Below are positions 43,502 through 52,223 of a stretch of DNA of 64,000 bases, in pieces. Under the pieces are notes generated by a model. It was not told the DNA's origin, did no database searches, and worked only from the letters and a program-made list of their open reading frames with translations. This stretch comes from CAVZAB01 sp963773155. Its GTDB lineage: Bacteria > Pseudomonadota > Alphaproteobacteria > Rhizobiales > Beijerinckiaceae. The DNA is taken from positions 184,419-248,418 of the forward strand of contig CAVZAB010000009.1 in assembly GCA_963773155.1 (NCBI GenBank). The letters are read 5' to 3'. Within the stretch, counting starts at the first letter, position 1. The number at the start of each line of letters is the position of its first letter. The position numbers were made by a program, and so were the translations under genes.

Positions 43502-44560
43502 ATGAGCCACATTGAGACGATAGAACTGGCGCCGTCGTATCGCATTTCCCGGATCATCCGCGGCGGCTGGCAATTGGCCGGCGGTCATGGCGCGATCGAC
43601 CAGGAAATCGCGGTCGATGATTTGCTCGCCGCCTTCGACGGCGGGATTTTTACCTTTGATTGCGCCGACATTTATACGGGTGTTGAAGCGCTGGTTGGCA
43701 ATTTTCGCAAGCAGCTCATTGATAGGCGCGGCGCCGAGGCCGGCCGCTATCTCAAAGTCCACACCAAGCTTGTCCCCGACCTCGAAGCGCTGCCCCGGCT
43801 CAAAAAAGCCCATGTCAGGGCGATCGCTGAGCGATCGCTCCGCAATCTTCGCCAGGAGCGGCTCGATCTGGTGCAATTGCACTGGTGGGACTATGCGGCA
43901 GGCGACTTCATCGACGCCTTTGGTTGGCTCGACGATCTGCGCCGCGAGGGGCTGATCAACCTTGTCGGCGGCACCAATTTCGACACACAGCGCCTGAGCC
44001 GCCTCATTGCGGCAGGTCTGCCGCCGACGAGCCTCCAGGTGCAATATTCGGTGCTCGATCACCGGCCCGAAGCCGGACTTGCCGCGCTTTGCCAGACAAA
44101 CCGGATTTCGCTTTTGTGTTATGGCACCGTCGCTGGCGGCTTTCTCTCTGACAAATGGATTGGCGCCGCGGCGCCCGTCGGACCCTTGGAAAACCGATCG
44201 CTCGTCAAATACAAGCTGATCATTGACGATTTCGGCGGATGGGATTTGTTCCAGGCCCTGCTGAAAGTTCTGCAAAGGATCGCCAAACGGCACGAAACCG
44301 ACATCGCGACCATAGGCAGCCGCTATGTGCTGGAACGACCAGGGGTTGCAGCGGTCATCGTTGGCGCCCGCAACCGGACCCATGTCGAGGCCAATGCCGG
44401 CATTGCAGCGCTAGGTCTAAGCGAAGTCGACCGCGCCGAAATCGATGCGATCATCGCCAAGCGCCAAGGCCCGCAGGGCGATGTCTACGAGCTCGAGCGC
44501 GATCGAACCGGAAGACATGGCGCGATCATGAAATACAATCTCAACGCGGTCGCCTCGTGA
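43502..44560 (+). CDS. Aldo/keto reductase
   Basis: A 352-residue barrel enzyme with the catalytic set D53, Y58, K89 and H127 (TFDCADIYTG, HTKL, QLHWWDY). It resembles the reductase half of the fused gene at 38021 (QFHWW; LLAYGTLAGG against LLCYGTVAGG), so the two look paralogous and may act on related substrates. The C-terminal tail after the barrel (GDVYELERDRTGRHGAIMKY) is longer than usual. Its stop overlaps the next start. Confidence 0.88.
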   Translation: MSHIETIELAPSYRISRIIRGGWQLAGGHGAIDQEIAVDDLLAAFDGGIFTFDCADIYTGVEALVGNFRKQLIDRRGAEAGRYLKVHTKLVPDLEALPRLKKAHVRAIAERSLRNLRQERLDLVQLHWWDYAAGDFIDAFGWLDDLRREGLINLVGGTNFDTQRLSRLIAAGLPPTSLQVQYSVLDHRPEAGLAALCQTNRISLLCYGTVAGGFLSDKWIGAAAPVGPLENRSLVKYKLIIDDFGGWDLFQALLKVLQRIAKRHETDIATIGSRYVLERPGVAAVIVGARNRTHVEANAGIAALGLSEVDRAEIDAIIAKRQGPQGDVYELERDRTGRHGAIMKYNLNAVAS

Positions 44561-45009
44561 GCGCCCGGCGGATCACACTCACAAGCATCAGGGACGAGAT
44601 CCTCGGTCTGCATGAATTCTTTGTACGCTGGTTTTGCGCAGGGCCGTCGACCAAACTGGATTTTGCGCGCTGCGAAGACGCACTTGCGGCCGATTTTCAC
44701 CTGGTGATGCCGGATGGGTCGATGGTCGAGCGGTCGAATATAATCGCCACCCTGCGGGCAGCGCGCGGTTCCGCCAAGCCCGGTTTCAGCATCGCGATCG
44801 AGCACCTTGCTCCGCTTTGGCAGGATCGGGGCGCCATACTCGTCACCTATGTCGAAGCGCAGGTCCGCGATGGCCGGCCGACCAGGCGCCGTTCCAGCGC
44901 GCTTTTTTCCGCCCACAATTCAGCACCCCATGGGGTTGCTTGGCGCCACCTGCATGAGACCTGGATGCAGGCGAGTGACACGGTGCAGGTGCACGATCTG
45001 TTACAATGA
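44557..45009 (+). CDS. NTF2-like protein of the ABC/reductase cluster
   Basis: A 150-residue protein from GTG 44557, overlapping the reductase stop (GTGA). DEILGLHEFFVRWFCAGPST, DALAADFHLVMPDGSMVERS and HGVAWRHLHETWMQ fit an NTF2/DUF4440-like single domain. It may be a small isomerase or dehydratase for the cluster's substrate. The tight coupling to both neighbours supports one pathway. Confidence 0.65.
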   Translation: MSARRITLTSIRDEILGLHEFFVRWFCAGPSTKLDFARCEDALAADFHLVMPDGSMVERSNIIATLRAARGSAKPGFSIAIEHLAPLWQDRGAILVTYVEAQVRDGRPTRRRSSALFSAHNSAPHGVAWRHLHETWMQASDTVQVHDLLQ

Positions 45010-45019
45010 GAGGTGTCCC

Positions 45020-46285
45020 ATGAAAGCGAAGTTATTTCTCCATGCGGCGGCCGGCTTGGCTCTGATGCTTGCGCCCAGTATGGCCAAGGCCGACGATTGT
45101 AAGGTCACGATTGGCCTGGTGATGGAATTGACCGGCCCGGCCGGCGAATACGGCCAGGCCGGCGCCAAATCCGTGGAGATGGCTTTTCGCGACATCAACG
45201 ATGCCGGCGGCGTTTTGGGCTGCAAACTCGCGACCAATACCAGGGATTCGCAAAGCACCGGCAATGTCGCCGTTGATGCCGCGACCCAGCTCGTTCAGGT
45301 CCAAAAAGTTCCAGTCATCATCGGCGGCATTATTTCGTCAGTCTCAATTCCAATACTGACCTCGGTTACCGGCCCGGCAAAAATCGTCCAGGTCTCGCCG
45401 GCCTCCTCCTCGCCGACGCTGACGGCGCTCGGCCGCGACGGCAAGACAAACGGCATTTTCTTCCGCACCATTACCTCGGATGCCCTGCAGGGCGTCGCCG
45501 CGGCCAAATATGCGCTCGATCAAGGCTTCAAGAAAATCACCATCATCCATGTCAACAATGATTTCGGGGTCAATCTCTTTGGTGAATTCGCCCGCGCCTA
45601 CAAGGCGCTCGGCGGCGAAATCGCGTCGGTTACGCCCTACAATGAAAAACAGTCGAGTTACCAGTCTGAAGTTACGACGGCGTTGACCAAACCCTCCGAT
45701 GGCCTCTATCTCATTGCGACGCCAGTTGATGGAGCCACGGTCGCACGAGCCTGGATTACGGCCGGTGGCGTGCAAAAATTCCTGCTCAATGACGGAATGA
45801 ACAGCCCCGATTTTATTACCAGCGTCGGCAAGAAATATCTCGAGAATGCCTTCGGAACGTCCTCCGGCACTAGTCCGACCAAGTCGACCGAATATTTCAA
45901 TGCCAATTACAAAGCGTTTTCCGGCATCGACCCAAGCAATCCCGCGGCCGACCGCTCCTACGATGCAGGCGCTATCGTCGGTCTGGCGATCGCCGCTGCT
46001 GGTTCGCAGCAGCCGCTGGCAATTCGCGACGCCATTTTCAAGATCGTGGATCCCAACGGGACGGTTGTCTACGCCGGCAAGGAGGAATTCCAGCGCGCCC
46101 TCGGCCTCATCAAAGAAGGCAAACCGATCCGCTACGAAGGAGTGATCGGTCCGGTCGCGTTCGACAAGTTCGGCGACATTACCGGTCCGTTCCGGCTGTG
46201 GAAGATCACCGACGGCACGGTTACAACGGTTGGCGAAATGACCACACCCGACGTCAATGCTCTGATCGCTAAGATCAACAAATAG
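45020..46285 (+). CDS. Periplasmic binding protein of a branched-chain-type ABC importer
   Basis: A 421-residue exported receptor. The signal peptide is MKAKLFLHAAAGLALMLAPS MAKA (about 24 residues). The mature protein begins with VTIGLVMELTGPAGEYGQAG, a type-1 periplasmic fold (LivK/HmgB kind), with SVEMAFRDINDAGGVLG and PVIIGGIISSVSIPILTSVT in the ligand cleft. The natural partner of livGFHM, encoded on the other strand of the same cluster. Confidence 0.9.
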   Translation: MKAKLFLHAAAGLALMLAPSMAKADDCKVTIGLVMELTGPAGEYGQAGAKSVEMAFRDINDAGGVLGCKLATNTRDSQSTGNVAVDAATQLVQVQKVPVIIGGIISSVSIPILTSVTGPAKIVQVSPASSSPTLTALGRDGKTNGIFFRTITSDALQGVAAAKYALDQGFKKITIIHVNNDFGVNLFGEFARAYKALGGEIASVTPYNEKQSSYQSEVTTALTKPSDGLYLIATPVDGATVARAWITAGGVQKFLLNDGMNSPDFITSVGKKYLENAFGTSSGTSPTKSTEYFNANYKAFSGIDPSNPAADRSYDAGAIVGLAIAAAGSQQPLAIRDAIFKIVDPNGTVVYAGKEEFQRALGLIKEGKPIRYEGVIGPVAFDKFGDITGPFRLWKITDGTVTTVGEMTTPDVNALIAKINK

Positions 46286-46588
46286 ACGGCGAACGATCCA
46301 AAGGGACGTGGGTCCGTTGCGGTCAACTTCGGGCCCGCACAAAATTGCAACAAATTTGGAGGCGGGAGGTATCCGGCCCAACCGGAATGCTCCGAAGGGG
46401 AGTGTGCAGTGCTGCGGTCGCTCCGCGGACCAAAATCAACGTCTGGTCTTGTCCCGATTGCTTATCATCACTCTAATGGGAAGCGGAGCGTCGGCCCGGT
46501 CAATGCGGTGTTGTCCCGGCGAATTCGGGGTAGACAAAAATACCGAGCTGGGTCGAAATCCCGCCGTCCCGAGCGAGCGAACAATAGT
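46286..46588. other. No supported gene
   Basis: 303 bases between the binding-protein gene and tRNA-Gly. A second tuf gene stands near here in many relatives; no trace of one is visible. No clear terminator either. Confidence 0.4.
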
Positions 46589-46662
46589 TGGAGCGGGTGA
46601 AGGGAATTGAACCCTCGTCATCAGCTTGGAAGGCTGTTGCTCTACCATTGAGCTACACCCGC
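46589..46662 (-). tRNA. tRNA-Gly (anticodon TCC)
   Basis: Acceptor GCGGGTG/CACCCGC, anticodon loop CTTCCAA, T-arm GAGGGTTCAATTCCCTT and an encoded CCA. It reads GGA (and GGG) codons. Transcribed after tRNA-Tyr, 34 bases away. Confidence 0.96.
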
Positions 46663-46696
46663 ACATCACCCCGCCCCGGCCCTTCCCCGGTCATGT

Positions 46697-46781
46697 TGGT
46701 GGAGGAGGTAGGACTCGAACCTACGAAGACTTAGTCAGCGGATTTACAGTCCGCCCCCTTTGCCGCTCGGGACACTCCTCC
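46697..46781 (-). tRNA. tRNA-Tyr (anticodon GTA)
   Basis: A class II tRNA with a long variable arm. Acceptor GGAGGAG/CTCCTCC, anticodon in CTGTAAA, T-loop GGTTCGAGTCC and an encoded CCA. The Tyr-Gly pair matches the ancestral tRNA cluster upstream of tuf and secE. Confidence 0.96.
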
Positions 46782-46890
46782 AAACCGTTGATGCGACGCA
46801 AGCGGCGCAGCTGGGTTCAGGACCGTCAAAAGGCTGTCAACACCTTCTGACCGCGCCGGCGCTTATCGTAAGTGTGCCGGCTGGTGTCAA

Positions 46891-46906
46891 CCCAAAAATG
46901 GACCCG
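46891..46906. repeat. Left 16-bp target duplication of IS copy 2
   Basis: CCCAAAAATGGACCCG, repeated at 48252-48267. Like the target of copy 1 it contains AAAATGGAC, which suggests target preference. The preceding TGTCAA resembles an IS end. Confidence 0.8.
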
Positions 46907-48251
46907 TGTCAGTAGCAGATGATATGGCCGGTTTAGGTAGCGCACGATCTGTCCGGTAAATTCCAGATCCTTTGGAGGGTTTGGGATGCGCCGGACGGAA
47001 GCCCTTCAGGGTGTGCGGATGATTAAGTTTTTGGACATTTTGGGACGTTACGAGGCGGCGGAGTTTGGTCAGTTGGAAGCGAGCGAACTGTTGGGGGTTG
47101 GCGAGCGGACGTTTCGGCGCTGGCGCAATCGTTTTGAGGTCGAAGGAGAGGCTGGCCTGTTGGACCGGCGGCTTGGCAAGGTCTCGGGCCGACGGGTTCC
47201 TTCGGCGCGAGAGGCCGAGGTTGAGGCGCTTTACCGCAGCCGCTACGCCGGCTTTACGGCCAAGCATTTCCACGAGCATCTGGTGAAGGATCATGGCTTC
47301 AACTGGGGCTACACGTGGACCAAGACGCTATCTGCAGGACCGGGGCTTGCTGGCGAAAGCCACGCGGCGGGGCGCCCACCGGCGCAAGCGGCCGCGGCGC
47401 CCGATGCTGGGCATGATGCTGCATCAGGATGGGTCGCGCTTTGCGTGGCTTAAGAACCACCAGCCGCTCGATCTGATCGTCACGCTGGACGATGCAACGA
47501 GCACTATTCTTTCGGCCTTTCTGGTCGAGGAGGAAGGCACCGCTTCGACGTTCCGGGCCTTGGAAGAGGTTTTTGGCCGCCATGGCCTGCCCTTGAGCCT
47601 CTATACGGACCGCGGCAGCCATTATTTTCATACACCGGAGGCCGGCGGCAAGGTCGATCGGACCCGTCCGACCCAGGTCGGACGCGCCCTCGAGCATCTG
47701 GGCATCGAACATATCGCGGCCTATTCGCCGCAGGCCCGAGGCCGTTCGGAACGCGTCTTCCAGACCCTGCAGGACCGCCTGACGAACGAGCTGGCGCTCG
47801 CCGGGATCACCACGATCGAGGCCGCCAACGCCTTTATCCGGGACGTCCACATCGCCGCCCATAATGCGCGTTTCGCCGTCAAGGCCGAGCAGGAAGGCGT
47901 GGCTTTCGTCACGATCCCCGGCGTCAATCTCGCCGAGATCCTCTGCCTCCACGAAGAGCGCCAGGTCGGCAACGACAATTGCGTCACCTTCAACCGGTTG
48001 AAATTGCAGATCCCCGAAAGCCCGCTGCGGCCGCATTTCGTCAAGGCCAAAGTCAAGATCCGTCAATACCACGACGGCACCTATGCGATCTTCCATGGGC
48101 CGCGATGCCTCGGACGATACGATCAACAGGGCGCCGTCGAGACACAGAAAAAGGTCGCTTAAGTCCGCTCAGCGATCAGAGGAGAACAAAGCCAGAAGCA
48201 GCGGACATATGATGTGCTACCAAATCCGGCCAAGTTAATTAGCTATCGACA
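46907..48251 (+). mobile_element. Insertion sequence copy 2, ISNCY/IS1202-like, 1345 bp
   Basis: Nearly identical to copy 1 (26630-27973) and in the same orientation, one base longer. Its ends and inverted repeats are the same. It lies between tRNA-Tyr and rlmB. A few base substitutions separate the copies, so neither is an exact recent duplicate. Confidence 0.9.
46986..48162 (+). pseudogene. ISNCY/IS1202-like transposase, frameshifted copy
   Basis: Same gene as 26709-27884 with one extra G near 47326 (AAGACC became AAGACGC), which ends the first frame at 47453. The downstream frame keeps the DDE residues (LHQDGS, LYTDRG, RGRSERVFQ). Amino-acid differences include T to A, K to E, D to G, K to N and Q to H changes. 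If the insertion is real this copy depends on the other for transposase. Confidence 0.85.
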
Positions 48252-48267
48252 CCCAAAAATGGACCCG
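48252..48267. repeat. Right 16-bp target duplication of IS copy 2
   Basis: Exact copy of 46891-46906. An A shared with the IS end makes the true length 16 or 17. Confidence 0.8.
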
Positions 48268-48389
48268 GGGCGACAGAGGTCCGGCTCGCTGCACGGCCCA
48301 GCGTGACCATATTTGCATGAATCGGCGCCTCATGAGAAACAGAGCCCTTGAAATCTAGGTACCGTCCGTGAAGGGCGCAGGGAGGCGTG

Positions 48390-49229
48390 ATGCGACGGAC
48401 TTCGTCCGGCAACGGACGCGAGCGGTTGGGGGCTCGACACATTAAGAAGGATTCGTCTGCCGCAACTTCAAAGTCGCTCGGCCCCAGCCCCGGCCAGCGA
48501 ATTCAGGGCCATGGGCATCGCGAACGGATCGTGCTCTATGGTTTTCACGCGGTGCGGGAGGCGCTGCAAAGTAAACGGCGGAAACTCCTCGCTGTCTATG
48601 CGACGAGTGCCGCGGCCGAGCGCTTGGCCCCTGAGCTCGCCGTCGCGGGCCTAGTCGCAACCATTGTCGGCGCCGAGGCTCTAACCGCGCGCTTGCCGCG
48701 GGACGCGGTCCACCAGGGCGTCGTGCTCGAAGCCAGGCCACTGCCTGCCCTCAATCTGTCGGACCTGCCGGCCCTCGGAATTGTGCTCGTTCTCGACCAG
48801 ATCACCGATCCGCACAATGTCGGGGCAATCGTTCGCACCGCCGCGGCCTTCGCGGTGAATGGCCTCGTTACCACCGAGCGACATGCGCCGGATTTTTCCG
48901 GGCTTCTCGCCAAAAGTGCGTCCGGCGGGCTCGAACACGTCCCGCTAGTTACCGTTACCAATCTGGCGCGCGCCTTGGAGGAGCTAGGGGATCTAGGTTT
49001 CTGGCGGCTTGGGCTCGATTCGCAAGCACCGATCGACCTCCGCGAGGTGCCCTTATCACAGCCATTGGCTCTAGTCTTCGGAGCCGAGGGCAAGGGGTTG
49101 CGTCGGCTGACCCGAGAAAAATGCGACGCCGTCACCCGGATCGACCTGCCCGGCGCCATCAAGAGCCTCAACGTCTCCAACGCCTGTGCCGTGGCATTGA
49201 CGCTGGTGGAAGCAAGGCTCAAGGCTTGA
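48390..49229 (+). CDS. rlmB: 23S rRNA 2'-O-methyltransferase RlmB-like (SPOUT/TrmH family)
   Basis: A 279-residue enzyme expected to methylate the ribose of a 23S rRNA guanosine with S-adenosylmethionine. The substrate-binding N-terminal domain starts at IVLYGFHAVREALQSKRRKL. The three SPOUT motifs are VLDQITDPHNVGAIVRTAAA, ALVFGAEGKGLRRLTREKCD and SLNVSNACAVALTLVEARL, forming the knotted cofactor site. GGAGG precedes ATG 48390. Its place beside tRNA-Tyr is the normal alphaproteobacterial position, with the IS now between them. Confidence 0.9.
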   Translation: MRRTSSGNGRERLGARHIKKDSSAATSKSLGPSPGQRIQGHGHRERIVLYGFHAVREALQSKRRKLLAVYATSAAAERLAPELAVAGLVATIVGAEALTARLPRDAVHQGVVLEARPLPALNLSDLPALGIVLVLDQITDPHNVGAIVRTAAAFAVNGLVTTERHAPDFSGLLAKSASGGLEHVPLVTVTNLARALEELGDLGFWRLGLDSQAPIDLREVPLSQPLALVFGAEGKGLRRLTREKCDAVTRIDLPGAIKSLNVSNACAVALTLVEARLKA

Positions 49230-50242
49230 AGGCCGGTCTCGCCCTGCTTGCCACTAGCGCCTCTGCTGTGGCCTCCGGCCGGACTGTGCGCGCGATCTTG
49301 TTTCTGTGCTTGGGAATTTTTCTGTTTTCGCTTCAAGATGCGATCATTAAGTCGATTAGCGGCAGCTATCCGGTCGCCCAGATCATTCTGATTCGCAGTC
49401 TCACCGCTTTGCCAGTCATCCTGGTTCTGATTCAGGCCGATCGCGGTCTTGCCAGTCTCGTCACGCAGAACATGGGCTGGCTGGTCCTACGTGGGCTCTG
49501 CATGCTGTTCTCCTACACGTTCTATTATCTCGCTTTTCCGGCAATGAAACTTGCCGATGTCCTGGCCCTTTATGCAACGCTTCCGCTGTTTATAACACTG
49601 CTAGCTGGGCTGGTTTTGGGCGAAAAGGTGGGCTGGCGACGCTGGTCGGCGGTGGGCATCGGTTTTCTCGGCGCGCTGGTAATGCTGCGCCCCGATCTCG
49701 GCGTCCTTGCGCCTGCCTCGCTGCTGCCGATCGCCGCGGCAATTGCCTATGCGACCGCGCAATTGATGGCCCGCAGGCTGGGCCCTGCGACGTCGGCGTC
49801 GGTCATGGCCTTCTACCAGAATCTCATATATTTCGCCGCAGCCGGCCTTTTCGCGCTATCGGTCGGCACTTCGCCTGGCAACGCCGACCCGAGCCTTGCC
49901 TTTCTGCTGCGACCCTGGCACCGGCCACCCGCCTTCGAGCTTGTTCTAATGGCGACCTGTGGACCGATCGCAGCCCTTGGCATGACCTTGCTCGCCCAAG
50001 CATACCGAACGGCGCCGGCCAATATCGTCGCCTCTTTCGAATATTCGAGCCTGCTTTGGGCGACCCTTTGGGGGTTTGCCCTTTTTGGCGAAGTTCCGGG
50101 CACCGCTTCGCTGATTGGAGCGGCGCTGATCGTCGGTAGCGGGCTTAGCCTTATTGCCGTTGGGCAAGCAAGACAGACCATCCGGACTGGACCGGGCCGC
50201 AAGCCCCCGCTTTGTGCCGCAGCGCAGCATGACAATACCTAG
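49226..50242 (+). CDS. DMT-family permease (EamA type)
   Basis: A 338-residue membrane transporter with about ten spans in two repeats. AILFLCLGIFLFSLQDAIIK and PAMKLADVLALYATLPLFIT are family-like. The start is TTG 49226, overlapping the rlmB stop by three bases, so the two genes are probably co-translated. Substrate unknown. The last 25 residues form a polar tail. Confidence 0.85.
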   Translation: MKAGLALLATSASAVASGRTVRAILFLCLGIFLFSLQDAIIKSISGSYPVAQIILIRSLTALPVILVLIQADRGLASLVTQNMGWLVLRGLCMLFSYTFYYLAFPAMKLADVLALYATLPLFITLLAGLVLGEKVGWRRWSAVGIGFLGALVMLRPDLGVLAPASLLPIAAAIAYATAQLMARRLGPATSASVMAFYQNLIYFAAAGLFALSVGTSPGNADPSLAFLLRPWHRPPAFELVLMATCGPIAALGMTLLAQAYRTAPANIVASFEYSSLLWATLWGFALFGEVPGTASLIGAALIVGSGLSLIAVGQARQTIRTGPGRKPPLCAAAQHDNT

Positions 50243-50347
50243 ACAAAGGTTTGACGACAACGGCATCGACGCGTCGGCGCGGGCCCGTTATCGTGCCTGC
50301 AATCTTATTCGGCCGACTCTACGGTCAAGGAAGGATGGGAAACGCTC

Positions 50348-52021
50348 ATGACCCTCGCCGCCACCAAATCGCACGCCAAGCCGGTACCGATGACCGCGGC
50401 CGAAAAGAAGGTGATTTTCGCCTCCTCACTCGGGACCGTTTTCGAATGGTACGATTTCTACCTTTATGGCTCGCTCGCGACCATTATCGGCGCTCAATTC
50501 TTTAGTAGCGAATTCTCCCAAAACACCCGCAACATTTTCGCCCTGCTCGCCTTTGCGGCAGGCTTCCTGGTCCGTCCCTTTGGCGCACTGGTCTTCGGCC
50601 GTCTCGGCGACATTGTCGGACGCAAGTACACTTTTCTTGTGACCATCCTGATCATGGGCATGTCGACTTTTCTGGTCGGTCTGCTGCCGTCCTATGCAAG
50701 CATCGGGGTTGCCGCGCCGGTCATTTTGATCAGCCTGCGGCTTCTCCAGGGTCTGGCGCTCGGCGGCGAATACGGCGGGGCCGCAACCTATGTCGCGGAG
50801 CACGCCCCCCAGGGCCGGCGCGGCTTCTATACGTCCTGGATCCAGACGACGGCGACCCTTGGCCTGTTTCTCTCGCTTCTCGTCATTCTGTTCACCCGGA
50901 CTGTGACCGGAGAACCCGAATTTGCCGCCTGGAGTTGGCGTGTGCCCTTCCTTGTCTCAGCGGCGCTGCTTGCGGTTTCCGTCTGGATCCGGCTGCAACT
51001 CAGTGAATCGCCGGTTTTCCTGCGAATGAAGGACGAAGGAAAAGGCTCGAAGGCGCCGATCACCGAATCCTTCGGCAATTGGCGTAATGCGAAAATCGCG
51101 CTGCTGGCCTTGTTCGGATTGACGATGGGCCAAGGCGTGGTCTGGTACACTGGCCAGTTCTATGCTCTGTTCTTTCTTACCGGCATTCTCAAAGTTGACG
51201 GCTATAGTGCCAATCTGCTGATCGCCTGGTCGCTTATTCTCGGCACGGCATTCTTCGTCGTGTTTGGCGCACTCTCCGATCGGATTGGCCGCAAGCCCAT
51301 CATCCTTGCCGGTTGCTTGATTGCAGCGCTCACCTTCTTTCCGATCTTCCAAAGGATTGCGGCGCTTGCCAATCCCTCGCTCACCGCAGCGATTGAAAAT
51401 GTCAAGGTTAGCGTCTCGGCCGATCCAGCCGAATGCGGCAATCTGTTTGATCCTGTCGGCATTCGAGTATTCAAAGCGCCTTGCGATGTCGCCCGACGGA
51501 CTCTTGCCCTGCTTTCGGTCAAATATACCCAGGAAGACGCAGCCTCCGGCCAGCCTACAACCATCAAAATCAATGATACCGCGATCCCATTTGCCGCTGG
51601 TCCGGAATTTGCCAAAAACGTTACGGCAGCCTTGCAGGCTGCCGGCTATCCGAAGGCGGGCGACGCCAATATCGTCAAGATGAGCAACCCATTTGATATT
51701 TTCCGGCCGCAGCCCGCTGGCATCATCGCCCTCCTTTTCATTCTGGTCATCTACGTCACTATGGTCTATGGGCCAATCGCGGCAGCACTCGTCGAACTTT
51801 TCCCGACCCGGATCCGCTATACGTCCATGTCACTGCCCTACCATATCGGCAACGGCTGGTTCGGCGGGCTGCTGCCGGCAACGGCGCTGGCGATCGTCGC
51901 CCAAACCGGCGATATTTTCTCGGGCCTTTGGTACCCGGTCGTCTTTGCGCTGATCACCTTTGTCGTCGGACTCTTGTTCATCCCGGAAACCAAGGACCGC
52001 GACATCTACGCACGCGACTGA
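50348..52021 (+). CDS. MFS transporter, metabolite:H+ symporter (MHS) type
   Basis: A 557-residue permease with 12 predicted spans. The MHS signature FEWYDFYLYGSLATIIG is near residue 33, and the loop GRLGDIVGRKYTFLVTILIM and RLLQGLALGGEYGGAATYVA follow. About 110 residues with two cysteines (roughly 345-450, SVSADPAECGNLFD to DANIVKMSN) are inserted between late spans and should face the periplasm; they make it longer than ProP or ShiA. Likely substrates are organic acids, proline-like or aromatic compounds. Confidence 0.88.
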   Translation: MTLAATKSHAKPVPMTAAEKKVIFASSLGTVFEWYDFYLYGSLATIIGAQFFSSEFSQNTRNIFALLAFAAGFLVRPFGALVFGRLGDIVGRKYTFLVTILIMGMSTFLVGLLPSYASIGVAAPVILISLRLLQGLALGGEYGGAATYVAEHAPQGRRGFYTSWIQTTATLGLFLSLLVILFTRTVTGEPEFAAWSWRVPFLVSAALLAVSVWIRLQLSESPVFLRMKDEGKGSKAPITESFGNWRNAKIALLALFGLTMGQGVVWYTGQFYALFFLTGILKVDGYSANLLIAWSLILGTAFFVVFGALSDRIGRKPIILAGCLIAALTFFPIFQRIAALANPSLTAAIENVKVSVSADPAECGNLFDPVGIRVFKAPCDVARRTLALLSVKYTQEDAASGQPTTIKINDTAIPFAAGPEFAKNVTAALQAAGYPKAGDANIVKMSNPFDIFRPQPAGIIALLFILVIYVTMVYGPIAAALVELFPTRIRYTSMSLPYHIGNGWFGGLLPATALAIVAQTGDIFSGLWYPVVFALITFVVGLLFIPETKDRDIYARD

Positions 52022-52144
52022 GCTACGTGGCCCCCGCCTGAACTGGCGGGAGCCTCACAATCACCCCAGAATAAATCCGGCTGCCCTCGTCCGGCCAAAA
52101 ATTGGGTTGTCTGGGGCTTTTGACGCTGGTAAGGGCAACTTCGC

Positions 52145-52220
52145 GCCGGTTTAGCTCAGTTGGTAGAGCAACTGATTTGTAATCAGTAGGTCGTGGGTTC
52201 GATCCCTGCAACCGGCACCA
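52145..52220 (+). tRNA. tRNA-Thr (anticodon TGT)
   Basis: Acceptor GCCGGTT/AACCGGC, anticodon loop TTTGTAA, T-arm GTGGGTTCGATCCCTGC and an encoded CCA; 76 bases. Recombinase and relaxase remnants start within about 700 bases of its 3' end, so it may have served as an integration site. Confidence 0.96.
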
Positions 52221-52223
52221 TCG

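Noticed and set aside
26630..48251. A functional composite transposon
   Set aside because: The two IS copies have different target repeats on each side, which shows independent single insertions rather than one joint transposition.
52033..52050. A terminator after the MHS transporter (CCCGCC/GGCGGG)
   Set aside because: The stem is only 6 bp and no U-run follows.
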